A DNA stretch of 64,000 nt, taken from assembly GCF_000019225.1 (NCBI RefSeq), contig NC_010995.1, forward strand, positions 62,001 to 126,000. The letters run 5' to 3'. Position numbers and translations under genes: made by a program. The notes under the pieces are model-generated. The model did not search any database. It saw nothing but the letters and a program-made list of their open reading frames with translations, and had not been told where the DNA came from. This stretch comes from Cellvibrio japonicus Ueda107 (lineage in GTDB: Bacteria; Pseudomonadota; Gammaproteobacteria; Pseudomonadales; Cellvibrionaceae). This document shows positions 36,502-45,013 of the stretch, in pieces (the first letter of the stretch is position 1; every line of letters begins with the position of its first letter).

Positions 36502-36611
36502 GTTCATGGATGGGTGTTAACAGGTGAGACACGCCGTGAATACTTCCTTGTAGGCTCGACGCCAACATCCCTGTTGGCGACGGTCTCACCTGTTAACACC
36601 CATCCATGAAC
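36502..36611. repeat. Nested palindromic intergenic element
   Basis: A 29-bp perfect inverted repeat forms the outer arms (36502-36530 and 36583-36611, starting GTTCATGGATGGGTGTTAAC). Inside is a second hairpin, CGCCAACA-TCCC-TGTTGGCG (36560-36579). It sits between glyS and gmhB. It lacks an open frame and a T tract, so it is neither an insertion sequence nor a simple terminator. It looks like a dispersed REP/MITE-like element or a processed mRNA structure. Confidence 0.8.
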
Positions 36612-36640
36612 TGCAAGAGAGTGCTAAACCTCATCTGTGG

Positions 36641-38719
36641 CTAGTTTTTAGCGGGTACCAGATAAGAGATATCCGCTACTTCCAAAAATAAACCACGCAG
36701 TTGCTGTAACAGTGCCAAACGGTTTTGTTGGAGTGCCGGGTCGTCAGCCATGACCATTACATTATCAAAGAAAGCATCCACTACCGGTTGTAAATCAGCC
36801 AATGCAGCCAATGCCTGAGTGTATTCACGTGAAGCAAACAATGGAGCAACTACAGCGGCTTTGGCGCCCACGGCTTGAGCCAGGTTTTTCTCGGCTTCCT
36901 CCTGCAACAACGCAGGGTTTACCGCTGCACTTACGTCGGCATTTTGCTTGGCGAGGATATTGGATACGCGCTTGTTTGCGGCTGCCAGGGCTTGTGCTTG
37001 CGGCAGCTTGCTGAATTCATTCACCGCCAGCACACGCTGGTTAATATCCAGTGGCTGCGACAGTTGTTTGGCATTGACCGCCTGGAATACCTCGGCGGGA
37101 ATCTGCGCATCTTCAAACATGGCGCGGAAGCGGTCGAGCATATAGCCCAGTACCTGGTCAACCAGCTCCTCACCAACGGTCAGGTTGTTGTGTTGCGCCT
37201 TGGCAAAGGTGAGCAGTTCGCGCAAATCCAGTGCGAGGTTTTTTTCGACTAACAAACGCAATACGGCGATACTCGCGCGGCGCAAAGCAAAGGGGTCTTT
37301 GGAGCCGGAAGGCTGCTGGCCAATGCCGAAAATGCCGCTGATGGTGTCCAGGCGATCGGCGAGGGCGATGATGGCGCCGGTCGCGGTTGCGGGCAGCTGG
37401 TCGCCCGCAAAGCGCGGCATATATTGCTCGTTCATGGCCGCGGCAACCTCGGCATTTTCGCCATCGTTTAAGGCGTAGTAAAAACCGGCGATGCCTTGCA
37501 TATCGTCAAACTCACCCACCATATTGGTGACCAGGTCAGATTTGCACAACTCGGCGGCGCGCACAGCCGATGCTTCGTCTGCCTTAAGTTTGCCCGCGAT
37601 AAATTGTGCGAGTTTGGCCACACGCTCGGTTTTTTGGTAAATAGTGCCCAGTTGCGCCTGGAATACGATAGTTTTCAAACGCTCGCGCAGAGAGGCCAGG
37701 GTGGTTTTCTTGTCAGTTTCAAAGAAGAAGGCCGCATCGGACAAGCGCGGGCGAATCACGCGCTCGTTGCCGTCAATAATTTGCGTCGGGTCTTTGCTTT
37801 GCAGGTTGGCCACGGTGATGAAATAGTTTTTCAGTTTGCCGTTGGCATCGACCACGTGAAAGTATTTTTGGTGTTCTTTCATGGAAGCGATCAGTGCTTC
37901 TGCAGGTACTGCGAGGAAGCGCTCTTCAAATTGACCGGTCAATGCTACCGGCCATTCAACCAATGCAGTTACTTCATCCAGCAGCGCTGGATCAATCACA
38001 GCAACACCGCCAATATTTTTCGCTTCAGCTTCAACCTGGTCTTTAATGATTGCACTGCGCTCGGCGAAATCAGCCACGACATAACCGGTATTTTTTAATA
38101 CGCTGGCGTAATCGCTGGCGTTGGCCAATTCGATAGGCTGGTTGTAGTGGAAGCGGTGACCGCGCGTTGTGCGGCCAGCGGTTAAACCCAATACCGATGC
38201 GCTAACCACATCGCTGCCAAATAGCATCACCAGCCAGTGTACCGGACGCACAAACTCTTCGCGTTTGGAGCCCCATTTCATCCGCTTGGCGATGGGCAGT
38301 TTGGCCAGTGCATCACCGACGACTTTTTCCAGCAGCTCGACCGTTTTTTGGCCATCTTGTGCAAGGCGTGCTACCAGTTTTTCGACCTTGCCGTCACTTT
38401 CGGCTTTTAGGGCGGAGGCAGCAATACCGTTCTTTTCGGCAAAGGCGAGCGCCGCTTTGGTGGGCTGGCCTTCTTTATCAAAGGCAATGGCAGCGGGCGG
38501 GCCCCAGACGACCAGTTCTTTTGAGGGGCTTTCGCTGGCAAGGTTTTCTACCAGTAGGGCCAGGCGACGCGGTGCGGCATAGGCTTTTACCGAGGTGAAG
38601 GATAATTCCAGTGCAGTTAAATCCGCTTGAATGCTTTCGGCAAAGGCATTCATTAAATTTTTCAAATTCTTGGGAGGCAGTTCTTCGGTACCCAATTCAA
38701 CCAGGAAATCGGCAGACAT
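36641..38719 (-). CDS. glyS: Glycyl-tRNA synthetase beta subunit
   Basis: The product has 692 residues, normal for the family. The N-terminus DFLVELGTEELPPKNL is diagnostic. HRFHYNQPIELAN, FEERFLAVPAEALIASMKEHQKYF and DKVTALVEW-like blocks of the B subunit are present, with a C-terminal DALR-type anticodon-binding region. With GlyQ it forms the alpha2beta2 enzyme charging tRNA-Gly. The start overlaps the glyQ stop by one base (TAATG), so translation is coupled. Confidence 0.97.
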   Translation of the reverse strand: MSADFLVELGTEELPPKNLKNLMNAFAESIQADLTALELSFTSVKAYAAPRRLALLVENLASESPSKELVVWGPPAAIAFDKEGQPTKAALAFAEKNGIAASALKAESDGKVEKLVARLAQDGQKTVELLEKVVGDALAKLPIAKRMKWGSKREEFVRPVHWLVMLFGSDVVSASVLGLTAGRTTRGHRFHYNQPIELANASDYASVLKNTGYVVADFAERSAIIKDQVEAEAKNIGGVAVIDPALLDEVTALVEWPVALTGQFEERFLAVPAEALIASMKEHQKYFHVVDANGKLKNYFITVANLQSKDPTQIIDGNERVIRPRLSDAAFFFETDKKTTLASLRERLKTIVFQAQLGTIYQKTERVAKLAQFIAGKLKADEASAVRAAELCKSDLVTNMVGEFDDMQGIAGFYYALNDGENAEVAAAMNEQYMPRFAGDQLPATATGAIIALADRLDTISGIFGIGQQPSGSKDPFALRRASIAVLRLLVEKNLALDLRELLTFAKAQHNNLTVGEELVDQVLGYMLDRFRAMFEDAQIPAEVFQAVNAKQLSQPLDINQRVLAVNEFSKLPQAQALAAANKRVSNILAKQNADVSAAVNPALLQEEAEKNLAQAVGAKAAVVAPLFASREYTQALAALADLQPVVDAFFDNVMVMADDPALQQNRLALLQQLRGLFLEVADISYLVPAKN

Positions 38720-39690
38720 TATTTTTCCTCCGCAGTAACGCCATCAGCGGTATTTGAAAGAGAGAGCAATTCATTGCGTAAGGCTTCCGGTGCAAGCGGG
38801 AAACCGAGGGTTTTGCGACTGTCAAAATAGGCTTGCGCCACCGCGCGCGCCAACGTTCGCACGCGCAGGATAAAGCGCTGGCGCTCAGTGACGGAAATAG
38901 CGTGGCGCGCATCCAGCAGGTTAAAGGCGTGGGAGGCTTTCATCACCATTTCGTAGGCGGGTAGCGGCAAATTCCTGGCCATCAAACGGGTGGATTCCCG
39001 CTCGTAGAAATCAAAACTTTTGAACAGGTAATCGGTGTCGGCTTCTTCAAAGTTGAAGGTGGACATTTCCACTTCGTTTTGGTGGAACACGTCGCCGTAG
39101 GTGACCTTGTCACCGTTGGGGTTAATGGTCCATACCAGGTCGAAAATTGAATCCACACCCTGCAGGTACATGGCGATACGCTCAATACCATAGGTGATTT
39201 CGCCGGTGACCGGATAGCACTCCAAACCGCCCACTTGCTGGAAGTAGGTGAACTGGGTGACTTCCATACCGTTGAGCCAGACTTCCCAGCCCAAACCCCA
39301 GGCGCCGAGGGTGGGCGATTCCCAGTTGTCTTCCACAAAGCGGATGTCATGCACACTGGTATCTATGCCCATTTCGCGCAGCGAGCCCAGATACAGCTCC
39401 TGGATATTATCGGGCGAGGGCTTGAGCGCTACCTGGAACTGGTAGTAGTGCTGCAGGCGGTTGGGGTTTTCCCCGTAGCGGCCGTCTTTGGGGCGGCGGC
39501 AGGGCTGGACGTAGGCGGTGTTCCAGGTCTCCGGGCCTATGGCGCGCAGGAAGGTGGCAGGGTGGAAGGTACCGGCGCCGACTTCGAGGTCGAGGGGTTG
39601 CAAAATCACGCAGCCTTGGCGCGCCCAGTAGTCTTGCAGGGCGAGGATCAGGCCCTGGAAGGTGCTTACATCGTAACGTTTTTCAGTCAT
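38719..39690 (-). CDS. glyQ: Glycyl-tRNA synthetase alpha subunit
   Basis: The product has 323 residues. It shows TFQGLILALQDYWARQGC, LDLEVGAGTFHPATFLRAIG and PCRRPKDGRYGENPNRLQHY, which are the class II catalytic core of the bacterial alpha subunit. It activates glycine and charges tRNA together with GlyS. It is the first gene of the glyQ-glyS unit. Confidence 0.97.
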   Translation of the reverse strand: MTEKRYDVSTFQGLILALQDYWARQGCVILQPLDLEVGAGTFHPATFLRAIGPETWNTAYVQPCRRPKDGRYGENPNRLQHYYQFQVALKPSPDNIQELYLGSLREMGIDTSVHDIRFVEDNWESPTLGAWGLGWEVWLNGMEVTQFTYFQQVGGLECYPVTGEITYGIERIAMYLQGVDSIFDLVWTINPNGDKVTYGDVFHQNEVEMSTFNFEEADTDYLFKSFDFYERESTRLMARNLPLPAYEMVMKASHAFNLLDARHAISVTERQRFILRVRTLARAVAQAYFDSRKTLGFPLAPEALRNELLSLSNTADGVTAEEK

Positions 39691-39966
39691 GGCAGACCCA
39701 ATGGGTGAAGGGTGGTCAGGAAAAGGTAAAAAATGCGGCGATTATAGCTGTCTATCGCGCTGAATGGCAGGTTTTACCGGCTGGGGTAATAACAGGCTGC
39801 GCTCCAGTAAACCCCACGTAAAGAAGTTGTAAATCGCGCGTAAATAGCCTTTTGGGTGACTTTTAATCAGAGGGCATCGCGCCTATGTTGATATCAACAG
39901 AGAGAGAAAAACGCCTTACCGTCGTGCACTCCCCCTGGGTTATCAACAATTGAATTGGGGTTTGTT
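39691..39966. other. Divergent intergenic region glyQ / CBS protein
   Basis: There is no gene in 276 bases. A 12-base perfect palindrome GTTGATATCAAC lies at 39887-39898, about 70 bases before the CBS protein start, and may be an operator. It lacks the 4-base spacer of an Anr/FNR box. Confidence 0.35.
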
Positions 39967-40533
39967 ATGAAAAATTTGACTGTATTTGCCCTGGCTGCAG
40001 ACGACCATCTCGTTCAACCTGAAGAATTTGAAGATGTCCATGGCACTACCTCCGCACTGGCGATCCTGACCGATTTCCGCAGCCATAAACCGCATATGCT
40101 GGACGCGCAAATGGAGGCCAGTGAAGCCTTGGAATTAATGCTGGCGGAAGATGTGCGCACCAAGCTGGTCATTGATGAGAAGCGCGAGTTTATTGGTGTG
40201 ATCGGTATTGATGATCTCTCTGAGCACCACATGGCGCTGAAACGTATCGAATTGGGTGTAAGGCCGGATGAATTGCTGGTACGTGACCTGATGCATTCGC
40301 GCCGCAACATTCGCGCGATTGATTTTGATGAGTTTGCCAAGGCCAGGGTATCGGATGTGGTATCAACCCTGAAGAAACATCACCAGGATTACCTGTTGGT
40401 GGTGGATCAGGAGGCACACCATATCCGCGGTATAGTCTCTGCCCGCGACATTGCCCGTCGCCTGCATACACCGGTACAGATTGAAAAAGAATTGACCTTT
40501 GTCGATATCTTTACCGCGGTAAAGGCGCACTAG
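39967..40533 (+). CDS. CBS-domain-pair protein
   Basis: From ATG 39967 the product has 188 residues; an in-frame TTG at 39955 is less likely. Two CBS motifs are visible: a degenerate one with VIDEKREFIGVIGIDDL and a clear one with DYLLVVDQEAHHIRGIVSARDIAR. CBS pairs usually bind adenine nucleotides and regulate partner proteins, but no catalytic or membrane domain is attached here. It is probably a small cytoplasmic sensor. It stands alone, with a strong terminator downstream. Confidence 0.8.
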   Translation: MKNLTVFALAADDHLVQPEEFEDVHGTTSALAILTDFRSHKPHMLDAQMEASEALELMLAEDVRTKLVIDEKREFIGVIGIDDLSEHHMALKRIELGVRPDELLVRDLMHSRRNIRAIDFDEFAKARVSDVVSTLKKHHQDYLLVVDQEAHHIRGIVSARDIARRLHTPVQIEKELTFVDIFTAVKAH

Positions 40534-40618
40534 CCGGTTTTTGCCAGGCCATGAGCTTTGCCCTGCTAATGGCCTGGGTTTGCTTTTAGGGCTTATTGAC
40601 TGCTAGTCCTGTCGTTTA

Positions 40619-40644
40619 GGCCGATCTTATGATCGGCCTTTTTT
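40619..40644 (+). terminator. Rho-independent terminator
   Basis: GGCCGATC-TTAT-GATCGGCC followed by six T lies about 85 bases after the CBS gene. Confidence 0.88.
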
Positions 40645-40733
40645 ATGGTGTGCCGTATCCATGGCCGCCACCCTCCGGGCCGTTGTTGCACGACGTTGAA
40701 AATGGCTCCCGGCCATTGTTTATCGGCGCCTGT

Positions 40734-41408
40734 TCAGGTCGACTCTTGCAGCGGTTGCTGGCGGTAACCCAGTGATTGCCATAGTAGTGCTACCAGTGCG
40801 AAGTAAATGTTCATACTCAATGCAAAATGCCATTCGATAATGTTTTCCCACATGTCCTTGAGTGGATCTGGCAAGAGCAGGTTGCAACCGCTACTGGCCA
40901 ATCCCAGTAGCAACATCCACCAGCACAACCCGTGGATCGCTTTTACCTGGCACTTGCCTGTATGCCCGGGCAATTGTCGCCACTGCCGCAGCAGGAGCAT
41001 CTGGGCTAATACGGTAAACCCGAAATACACCGTGACACCATAGTGCCGCATAAAGCGGTATACCTCGCCGCTGTAACCCAGGAAGTTGGCATAAACCACC
41101 AGGAACAGGGCACCGGTAACACCAAGTCCGATAATCCAGTAACAGCTGTGCCCGGCAAGCCGGTTAAGGCGGAGGAAGGCAGCGACGTGCAGCCAAAACA
41201 GGATTAACAACCCGGCGTTGAGGGTCATGGCCGAGCGAAACAAAAACAGGGCATCACTGGAGCGGGCCGCCTTGCTGATAGACGTACAGCCACTCCAATA
41301 GGGGACACACCAGTCAATAGCCCCAACCAGGCTGCTCCACAGCCAGGCGGCATGGACCACAACCAGGGGAATCGTAAAAACCAGCCAGGCAGTTGCAACG
41401 GGTTGCAT
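40734..41408 (-). CDS. Integral membrane protein of unknown function
   Basis: The product has 224 residues with about six hydrophobic helices. GCTSISKAARSSDALFLFRS between helices 1 and 2 and ENIIEWHFALSMNIYFAL near the end recall the Frag1/DRAM/Sfk1 family, but this is a weak match by eye. It is divergently oriented to the acyltransferase gene at 41550. Function unknown. Confidence 0.65.
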   Translation of the reverse strand: MQPVATAWLVFTIPLVVVHAAWLWSSLVGAIDWCVPYWSGCTSISKAARSSDALFLFRSAMTLNAGLLILFWLHVAAFLRLNRLAGHSCYWIIGLGVTGALFLVVYANFLGYSGEVYRFMRHYGVTVYFGFTVLAQMLLLRQWRQLPGHTGKCQVKAIHGLCWWMLLLGLASSGCNLLLPDPLKDMWENIIEWHFALSMNIYFALVALLWQSLGYRQQPLQEST

Positions 41409-41549
41409 GGGACCTCCCTGTAAACCGGAAGAAAGAGGGGTGCTAATACTCTAGCCGACCCTGGCCGGCAGCCGGAACAGATACGTTCAGTTAGCGGGGA
41501 ATTTCCGGTAAGCTGCCCGCAGTTTTTTGCCAGCCGAGTGACCCAGTGC

Positions 41550-42446
41550 ATGAAAGATCAATTAGCCCCTCTGTTAATCAAGGCCCTGGCGCTATTGCCG
41601 CTGGGATTGCTGCGTGGAATGGGCGATCTGATTGGCCGTTTGCTGTGGTGGGGCAAGGGGCGTTCCGCCCGGGTGACGCGTATCAATATTGCCCACTGTT
41701 TTCCGGAATTATCGCCCGTCGAGCAGCGCCAGTTGGCGATTCACAGCCTGCAGGAAACGGCCAAAACAGCCATGGAGGCCGGTGCTATCTGGCGCCATTC
41801 CTGGCCTTGGCTGGAGCGTCGCATACTGGCGCGCGAAGGCGAGGACATACTGCGCAATAAGCTCGCACAGGGGCAGGGGGTGCTGGTGCTGGCTCCCCAT
41901 CACGGTAACTGGGAAGTCGTTGCGCCCTATCTGGCCAGCCTGGCCCATTTGACCGCCATGTACCAACCGCTCAAAACCCAGGCGATGGATGACCTGGTAC
42001 TGTCCGGTCGCAGCAAACTCAATATCACCATGGCCCCCACCAACCGCAAAGGCGTGATGATGTTGTTCAAGGCGCTCCAGGGCGGCACGATTGTGGGGGT
42101 GCTTCCCGACCAGGTGCCGGAGCGGGACGCCGGTAGTGAAATAGCCCCGTTCTTTGGCCAGCCGGCAGTGACCATGACCCTGATCCACGGCCTGATCCAG
42201 CGCACCGGCTGTGCAGTCTGCTCCTGCTATGCCGAGCGGGTTTCCGGCGGTTTTAAAATGGTCGTGATGGAAGCCGATCCCGCTATCTATAGTGATAACC
42301 AGGTGCAATCTGTGGCGGGTTTAAATGCCAGTGTCGAAGCCTGTGTGCGGCGGGTGCCGGCGCAATACCAGTGGGAGTACAAGCGCTTTGGCCGCCTGCC
42401 GGCACATCTGCGCAATCCTTACAAGTCCGGCGACAACAAAAATTAA
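41550..42446 (+). CDS. Lipid A biosynthesis acyltransferase (LpxL/HtrB family)
   Basis: From ATG 41550 the product has 298 residues; an in-frame GTG at 41538 would add four. An N-terminal hydrophobic helix precedes the catalytic motif APHHGNWE (H-x4-E as in the LpxL/LpxM group), with VLPDQVPERDAGSEIAPFFG downstream. It transfers a secondary acyl chain from acyl-ACP to a lipid A precursor at the inner membrane. In Pseudomonas a lauroyltransferase gene also lies just beyond glyQ, which supports the call. Which secondary chain it adds cannot be told. Confidence 0.87.
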   Translation: MKDQLAPLLIKALALLPLGLLRGMGDLIGRLLWWGKGRSARVTRINIAHCFPELSPVEQRQLAIHSLQETAKTAMEAGAIWRHSWPWLERRILAREGEDILRNKLAQGQGVLVLAPHHGNWEVVAPYLASLAHLTAMYQPLKTQAMDDLVLSGRSKLNITMAPTNRKGVMMLFKALQGGTIVGVLPDQVPERDAGSEIAPFFGQPAVTMTLIHGLIQRTGCAVCSCYAERVSGGFKMVVMEADPAIYSDNQVQSVAGLNASVEACVRRVPAQYQWEYKRFGRLPAHLRNPYKSGDNKN

Positions 42447-42629
42447 TCGAATCTGATCTGCCTTATACGTGTTTTATCAAGGCCTTATCGCTACAATGTA
42501 AAACATTTCGCGTCCGGTATGACTCTCGCCTCCCAAGTGCGTTAATAAAAGGCAGGGCTCCGCCGGGTGATAACACCTGAATCGTCTGCTTTTTAGCTGG
42601 TTTTCATTGTCTGACCCCCGGTTAATTCC

Positions 42630-43430
42630 ATGGATAACTGTTCTTTTTTTCGTCCTGGTCGCAAGACCCTCAACCTTGTTTTGTGGATTCCCTTGCTCGC
42701 CGGCGGCCTTATGGCCTGTAGTAGCTCCAAGCAATTGTTGATTAACCAGAATGCCCTGCAGCAATGTCTTGCCAACCAGGACACGCACCTTAAACAACAG
42801 GAAGAGCAACAGCGTGAACTGGTTGCCAGCCTTGGTGCCTTGCAACAACAACTTGCCGAGCAGCAAAAAGTCCTTGAGTCCGAACCCCGCGTGATTGAAA
42901 AGCAAACCACCCGGGTGGTTTGTCCTTCGCCGGTATCCCCACCGGCACCCAAGGTGCCGCCCGCCGAAACCCCGGTCGTGGACAAACAAATCGTCGGGTT
43001 GCAGGAACAGGTACTGCTCACGGGCCTGAATATCATTATGCCGACCCGCATCAACACCAATGTGGCCAACTCGGTACTGGATGCACGCAATATCCAGCTG
43101 TTTGAGCGCAACAGCGACGAGTGGGTCAGGTTTACCGTTTATAACCCCGAAACCAAAGAACCCCATGTCCTGGAGCGCAAGCGTTTACGCTTCCAGAATG
43201 TGACCACTGCCAGTGCCACCACCGAGCGCCGACCGGTGGTGGAAATGCGTTTTACGGTGGGAAAGCTGACCCAGAAAGGCGAATTTGTGCTGGCGGATCG
43301 CAGTACCTCCGAATTTCCGTTACTGATTGGCCGCAACCTGCTGCGTGACGTGATGCTGGTCGATGTGAGCGGTAATAACCTGGCGCCTGTTCAACGTATC
43401 GAAGAACCTGCCCCCAAAGCCCAACCCTAG
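42630..43430 (+). CDS. Retropepsin-like (RimB/Zn-protease family) lipoprotein lacking the catalytic Asp
   Basis: The product has 266 residues. A signal segment ends in GGLMAC, a likely lipobox. It is followed by a Gln-rich coiled coil (about residues 45-95), a Pro-rich stretch (107-125) and a C-terminal domain of the so-called ATP-dependent zinc protease family (PF05618), which has a retropepsin-like fold. The position that reads I-D-T-G-A in active members reads PTRINTNVANS here, so the Asp and Gly of the active site are both Asn. FERNSDEWVRFTV and FPLLIGRNLLRDVMLVDVS are well kept. With the next two genes it forms the known neighbourhood of inactive transglutaminase-7TM protein and RimK-like ligase. 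It may bind rather than cut its target. Confidence 0.8.
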   Translation: MDNCSFFRPGRKTLNLVLWIPLLAGGLMACSSSKQLLINQNALQQCLANQDTHLKQQEEQQRELVASLGALQQQLAEQQKVLESEPRVIEKQTTRVVCPSPVSPPAPKVPPAETPVVDKQIVGLQEQVLLTGLNIIMPTRINTNVANSVLDARNIQLFERNSDEWVRFTVYNPETKEPHVLERKRLRFQNVTTASATTERRPVVEMRFTVGKLTQKGEFVLADRSTSEFPLLIGRNLLRDVMLVDVSGNNLAPVQRIEEPAPKAQP

Positions 43431-43462
43431 CCCCGGACTAGCTTGTCTCCAGGACCTGATTG

Positions 43463-45013
43463 ATGAAAAAGCCGTCACGTGCCCCCTTTTACACCATTAT
43501 TTGCGGATTGATCCTGTTTGGCCTGGTGACTGCCTGGCTGCGTCACAGCCAGATGGAAATACCGCTGTTGCCGGGTGTGCAGCAACCGGTGTGGCTGATC
43601 GAAGCGCGTATCGATTTCGAAGCGACCGGCGAGCCGGTCACGGCGCGCCTGGGCCTGCCGGATAATCCTCCCGGTTTCCGCAGTGTCACCGAGCAGGCGG
43701 CAGCCCCCGGTTATGGTTATTCGGTGGTATCCGAAAACGGGGTGCGTCGCGGCGAATGGTCCAAGCGCGGCGCCATTGGCCTGCAAACCATCTATTACAA
43801 AAGCCAGTTCACCATCGGCCACAACGACCAGGCGCTGGCGCTCCTGCAACAACCGGAAGTCCGGCGTGTGGATTGGGATGGCTCCTCCCAGGAAACCGCT
43901 GCCCAGCAGGTGCTGGAAGTGGCCTGGGCCAGGTCCAGCACCCCGCAAAGCTTGGCGCGCGAGTTGATCAAGCAGCTCAATTCCGAAGCCCTGGATCAAA
44001 ATGCGGCCCTTTTATTGTCGGTTTCTTCTGATAAATCACTGCTGTTGGAAAAACTGATAAACCAGGCGGGCATTCCTGCGCGCCCGGCCCTGGGGTTGTA
44101 TTTGGAAGATGCCCGTCGCCACCAGAACCTGACCCGTTTGGTTCAGGTATTTGATGGCCACCAATGGGTGTTGTTCAATCCCTACACGGGTGAGCAGGGG
44201 GTTCCCGCCAACCTGCTGTTGTGGCATACCGGCAGTGAGTCCATCCTCGACGTGGCTGGCGGTACCCGCTCGCGTGTCAGCTTTTCGATGATTTACCAGA
44301 CGGTGCCGGTGCTGGACCTTATTAAAGCCAAAAACCAGAACAGTATCTTCACCCTGGTGAGTATCCAGCATCTGCCTATTGAAGAGCAGAGCATGTTCAA
44401 GCTGCTATTGCTCCTGCCCATAGGGGCACTGGTTGTGGTGTTTATGCGGATCATCATCGGCCTGAAAACCTCGGGCACCTTTATGCCTATCCTGATTGCC
44501 CTGGCATTTTTGCAAACCTCGCTGGTGTTGGGCCTGATCAGCTTTATCCTGGTAGTGGCTATGGGCCTGGTGCTGCGCACCTATCTCTCGCGGCTTAACC
44601 TGCTGTTGATTTCGCGGATTGCGACCCTGGTAGTGCTGGTGATTTTCATCATCTCTGCCCTAAGCCTGGTTGGCTACCAGATGGGCCTGAATACCGGTAT
44701 GACCATCACCTTCTTCCCGATGATCATCATTGCCTGGACCATCGAGCGCATGTCCATCCTCTGGGAAGAAGAAGGCCCCAAAGAGGTGCTGGTACAGGGC
44801 GGCGGTAGCTTGCTGGTCGCCGTGCTGGCGTACCTGCTGATGCAGGTGCCGCTCATCGGCCATCTCACCTTTAACTTCCCCGAACTTAACCTGATCGCCC
44901 TGGCGCTGATTATGCTCATGGGCCAATACACCGGTTACAAACTCTCCGAGCTGCGTCGCTTCCGCGCCATGGTGGATAACGCCGAAGCGGATAAGAAGGG
45001 AGACCAGCCATGA
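43463..45013 (+). CDS. Inactive transglutaminase fused to 7TM domain
   Basis: From ATG 43463 (AGGAC upstream) the product has 516 residues. A single N-terminal helix precedes a periplasmic region with a transglutaminase-like fold (about 150-290; ALLLSVSSDKSLLLEKLIN, HQWVLFNPYTGEQG) that has no catalytic Cys. The C-terminal half has about seven membrane helices, including LKTSGTFMPILIALAFLQTS. This matches the UUP1/7TM-transglutaminase family (PF14400/PF14402), which occurs beside RimK-like ligases. It probably senses or presents a peptide substrate across the inner membrane. The ATGA overlap with the next gene indicates an operon. Confidence 0.85.
   Translation: MKKPSRAPFYTIICGLILFGLVTAWLRHSQMEIPLLPGVQQPVWLIEARIDFEATGEPVTARLGLPDNPPGFRSVTEQAAAPGYGYSVVSENGVRRGEWSKRGAIGLQTIYYKSQFTIGHNDQALALLQQPEVRRVDWDGSSQETAAQQVLEVAWARSSTPQSLARELIKQLNSEALDQNAALLLSVSSDKSLLLEKLINQAGIPARPALGLYLEDARRHQNLTRLVQVFDGHQWVLFNPYTGEQGVPANLLLWHTGSESILDVAGGTRSRVSFSMIYQTVPVLDLIKAKNQNSIFTLVSIQHLPIEEQSMFKLLLLLPIGALVVVFMRIIIGLKTSGTFMPILIALAFLQTSLVLGLISFILVVAMGLVLRTYLSRLNLLLISRIATLVVLVIFIISALSLVGYQMGLNTGMTITFFPMIIIAWTIERMSILWEEEGPKEVLVQGGGSLLVAVLAYLLMQVPLIGHLTFNFPELNLIALALIMLMGQYTGYKLSELRRFRAMVDNAEADKKGDQP

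Noticed and set aside
36479..36589. N-terminal extension of gmhB
   Set aside because: The extension reads through the palindromic element and precedes the conserved MKLIILDRDG start typical of the family.
36502..36611. Palindrome as an insertion sequence end or terminator
   Set aside because: There is no transposase frame, no target duplication seen, and no T tract after either stem.
39887..39898. GTTGATATCAAC as an Anr/FNR box
   Set aside because: The two half sites lack the 4-base spacer of the consensus; kept only as an unexplained palindrome.
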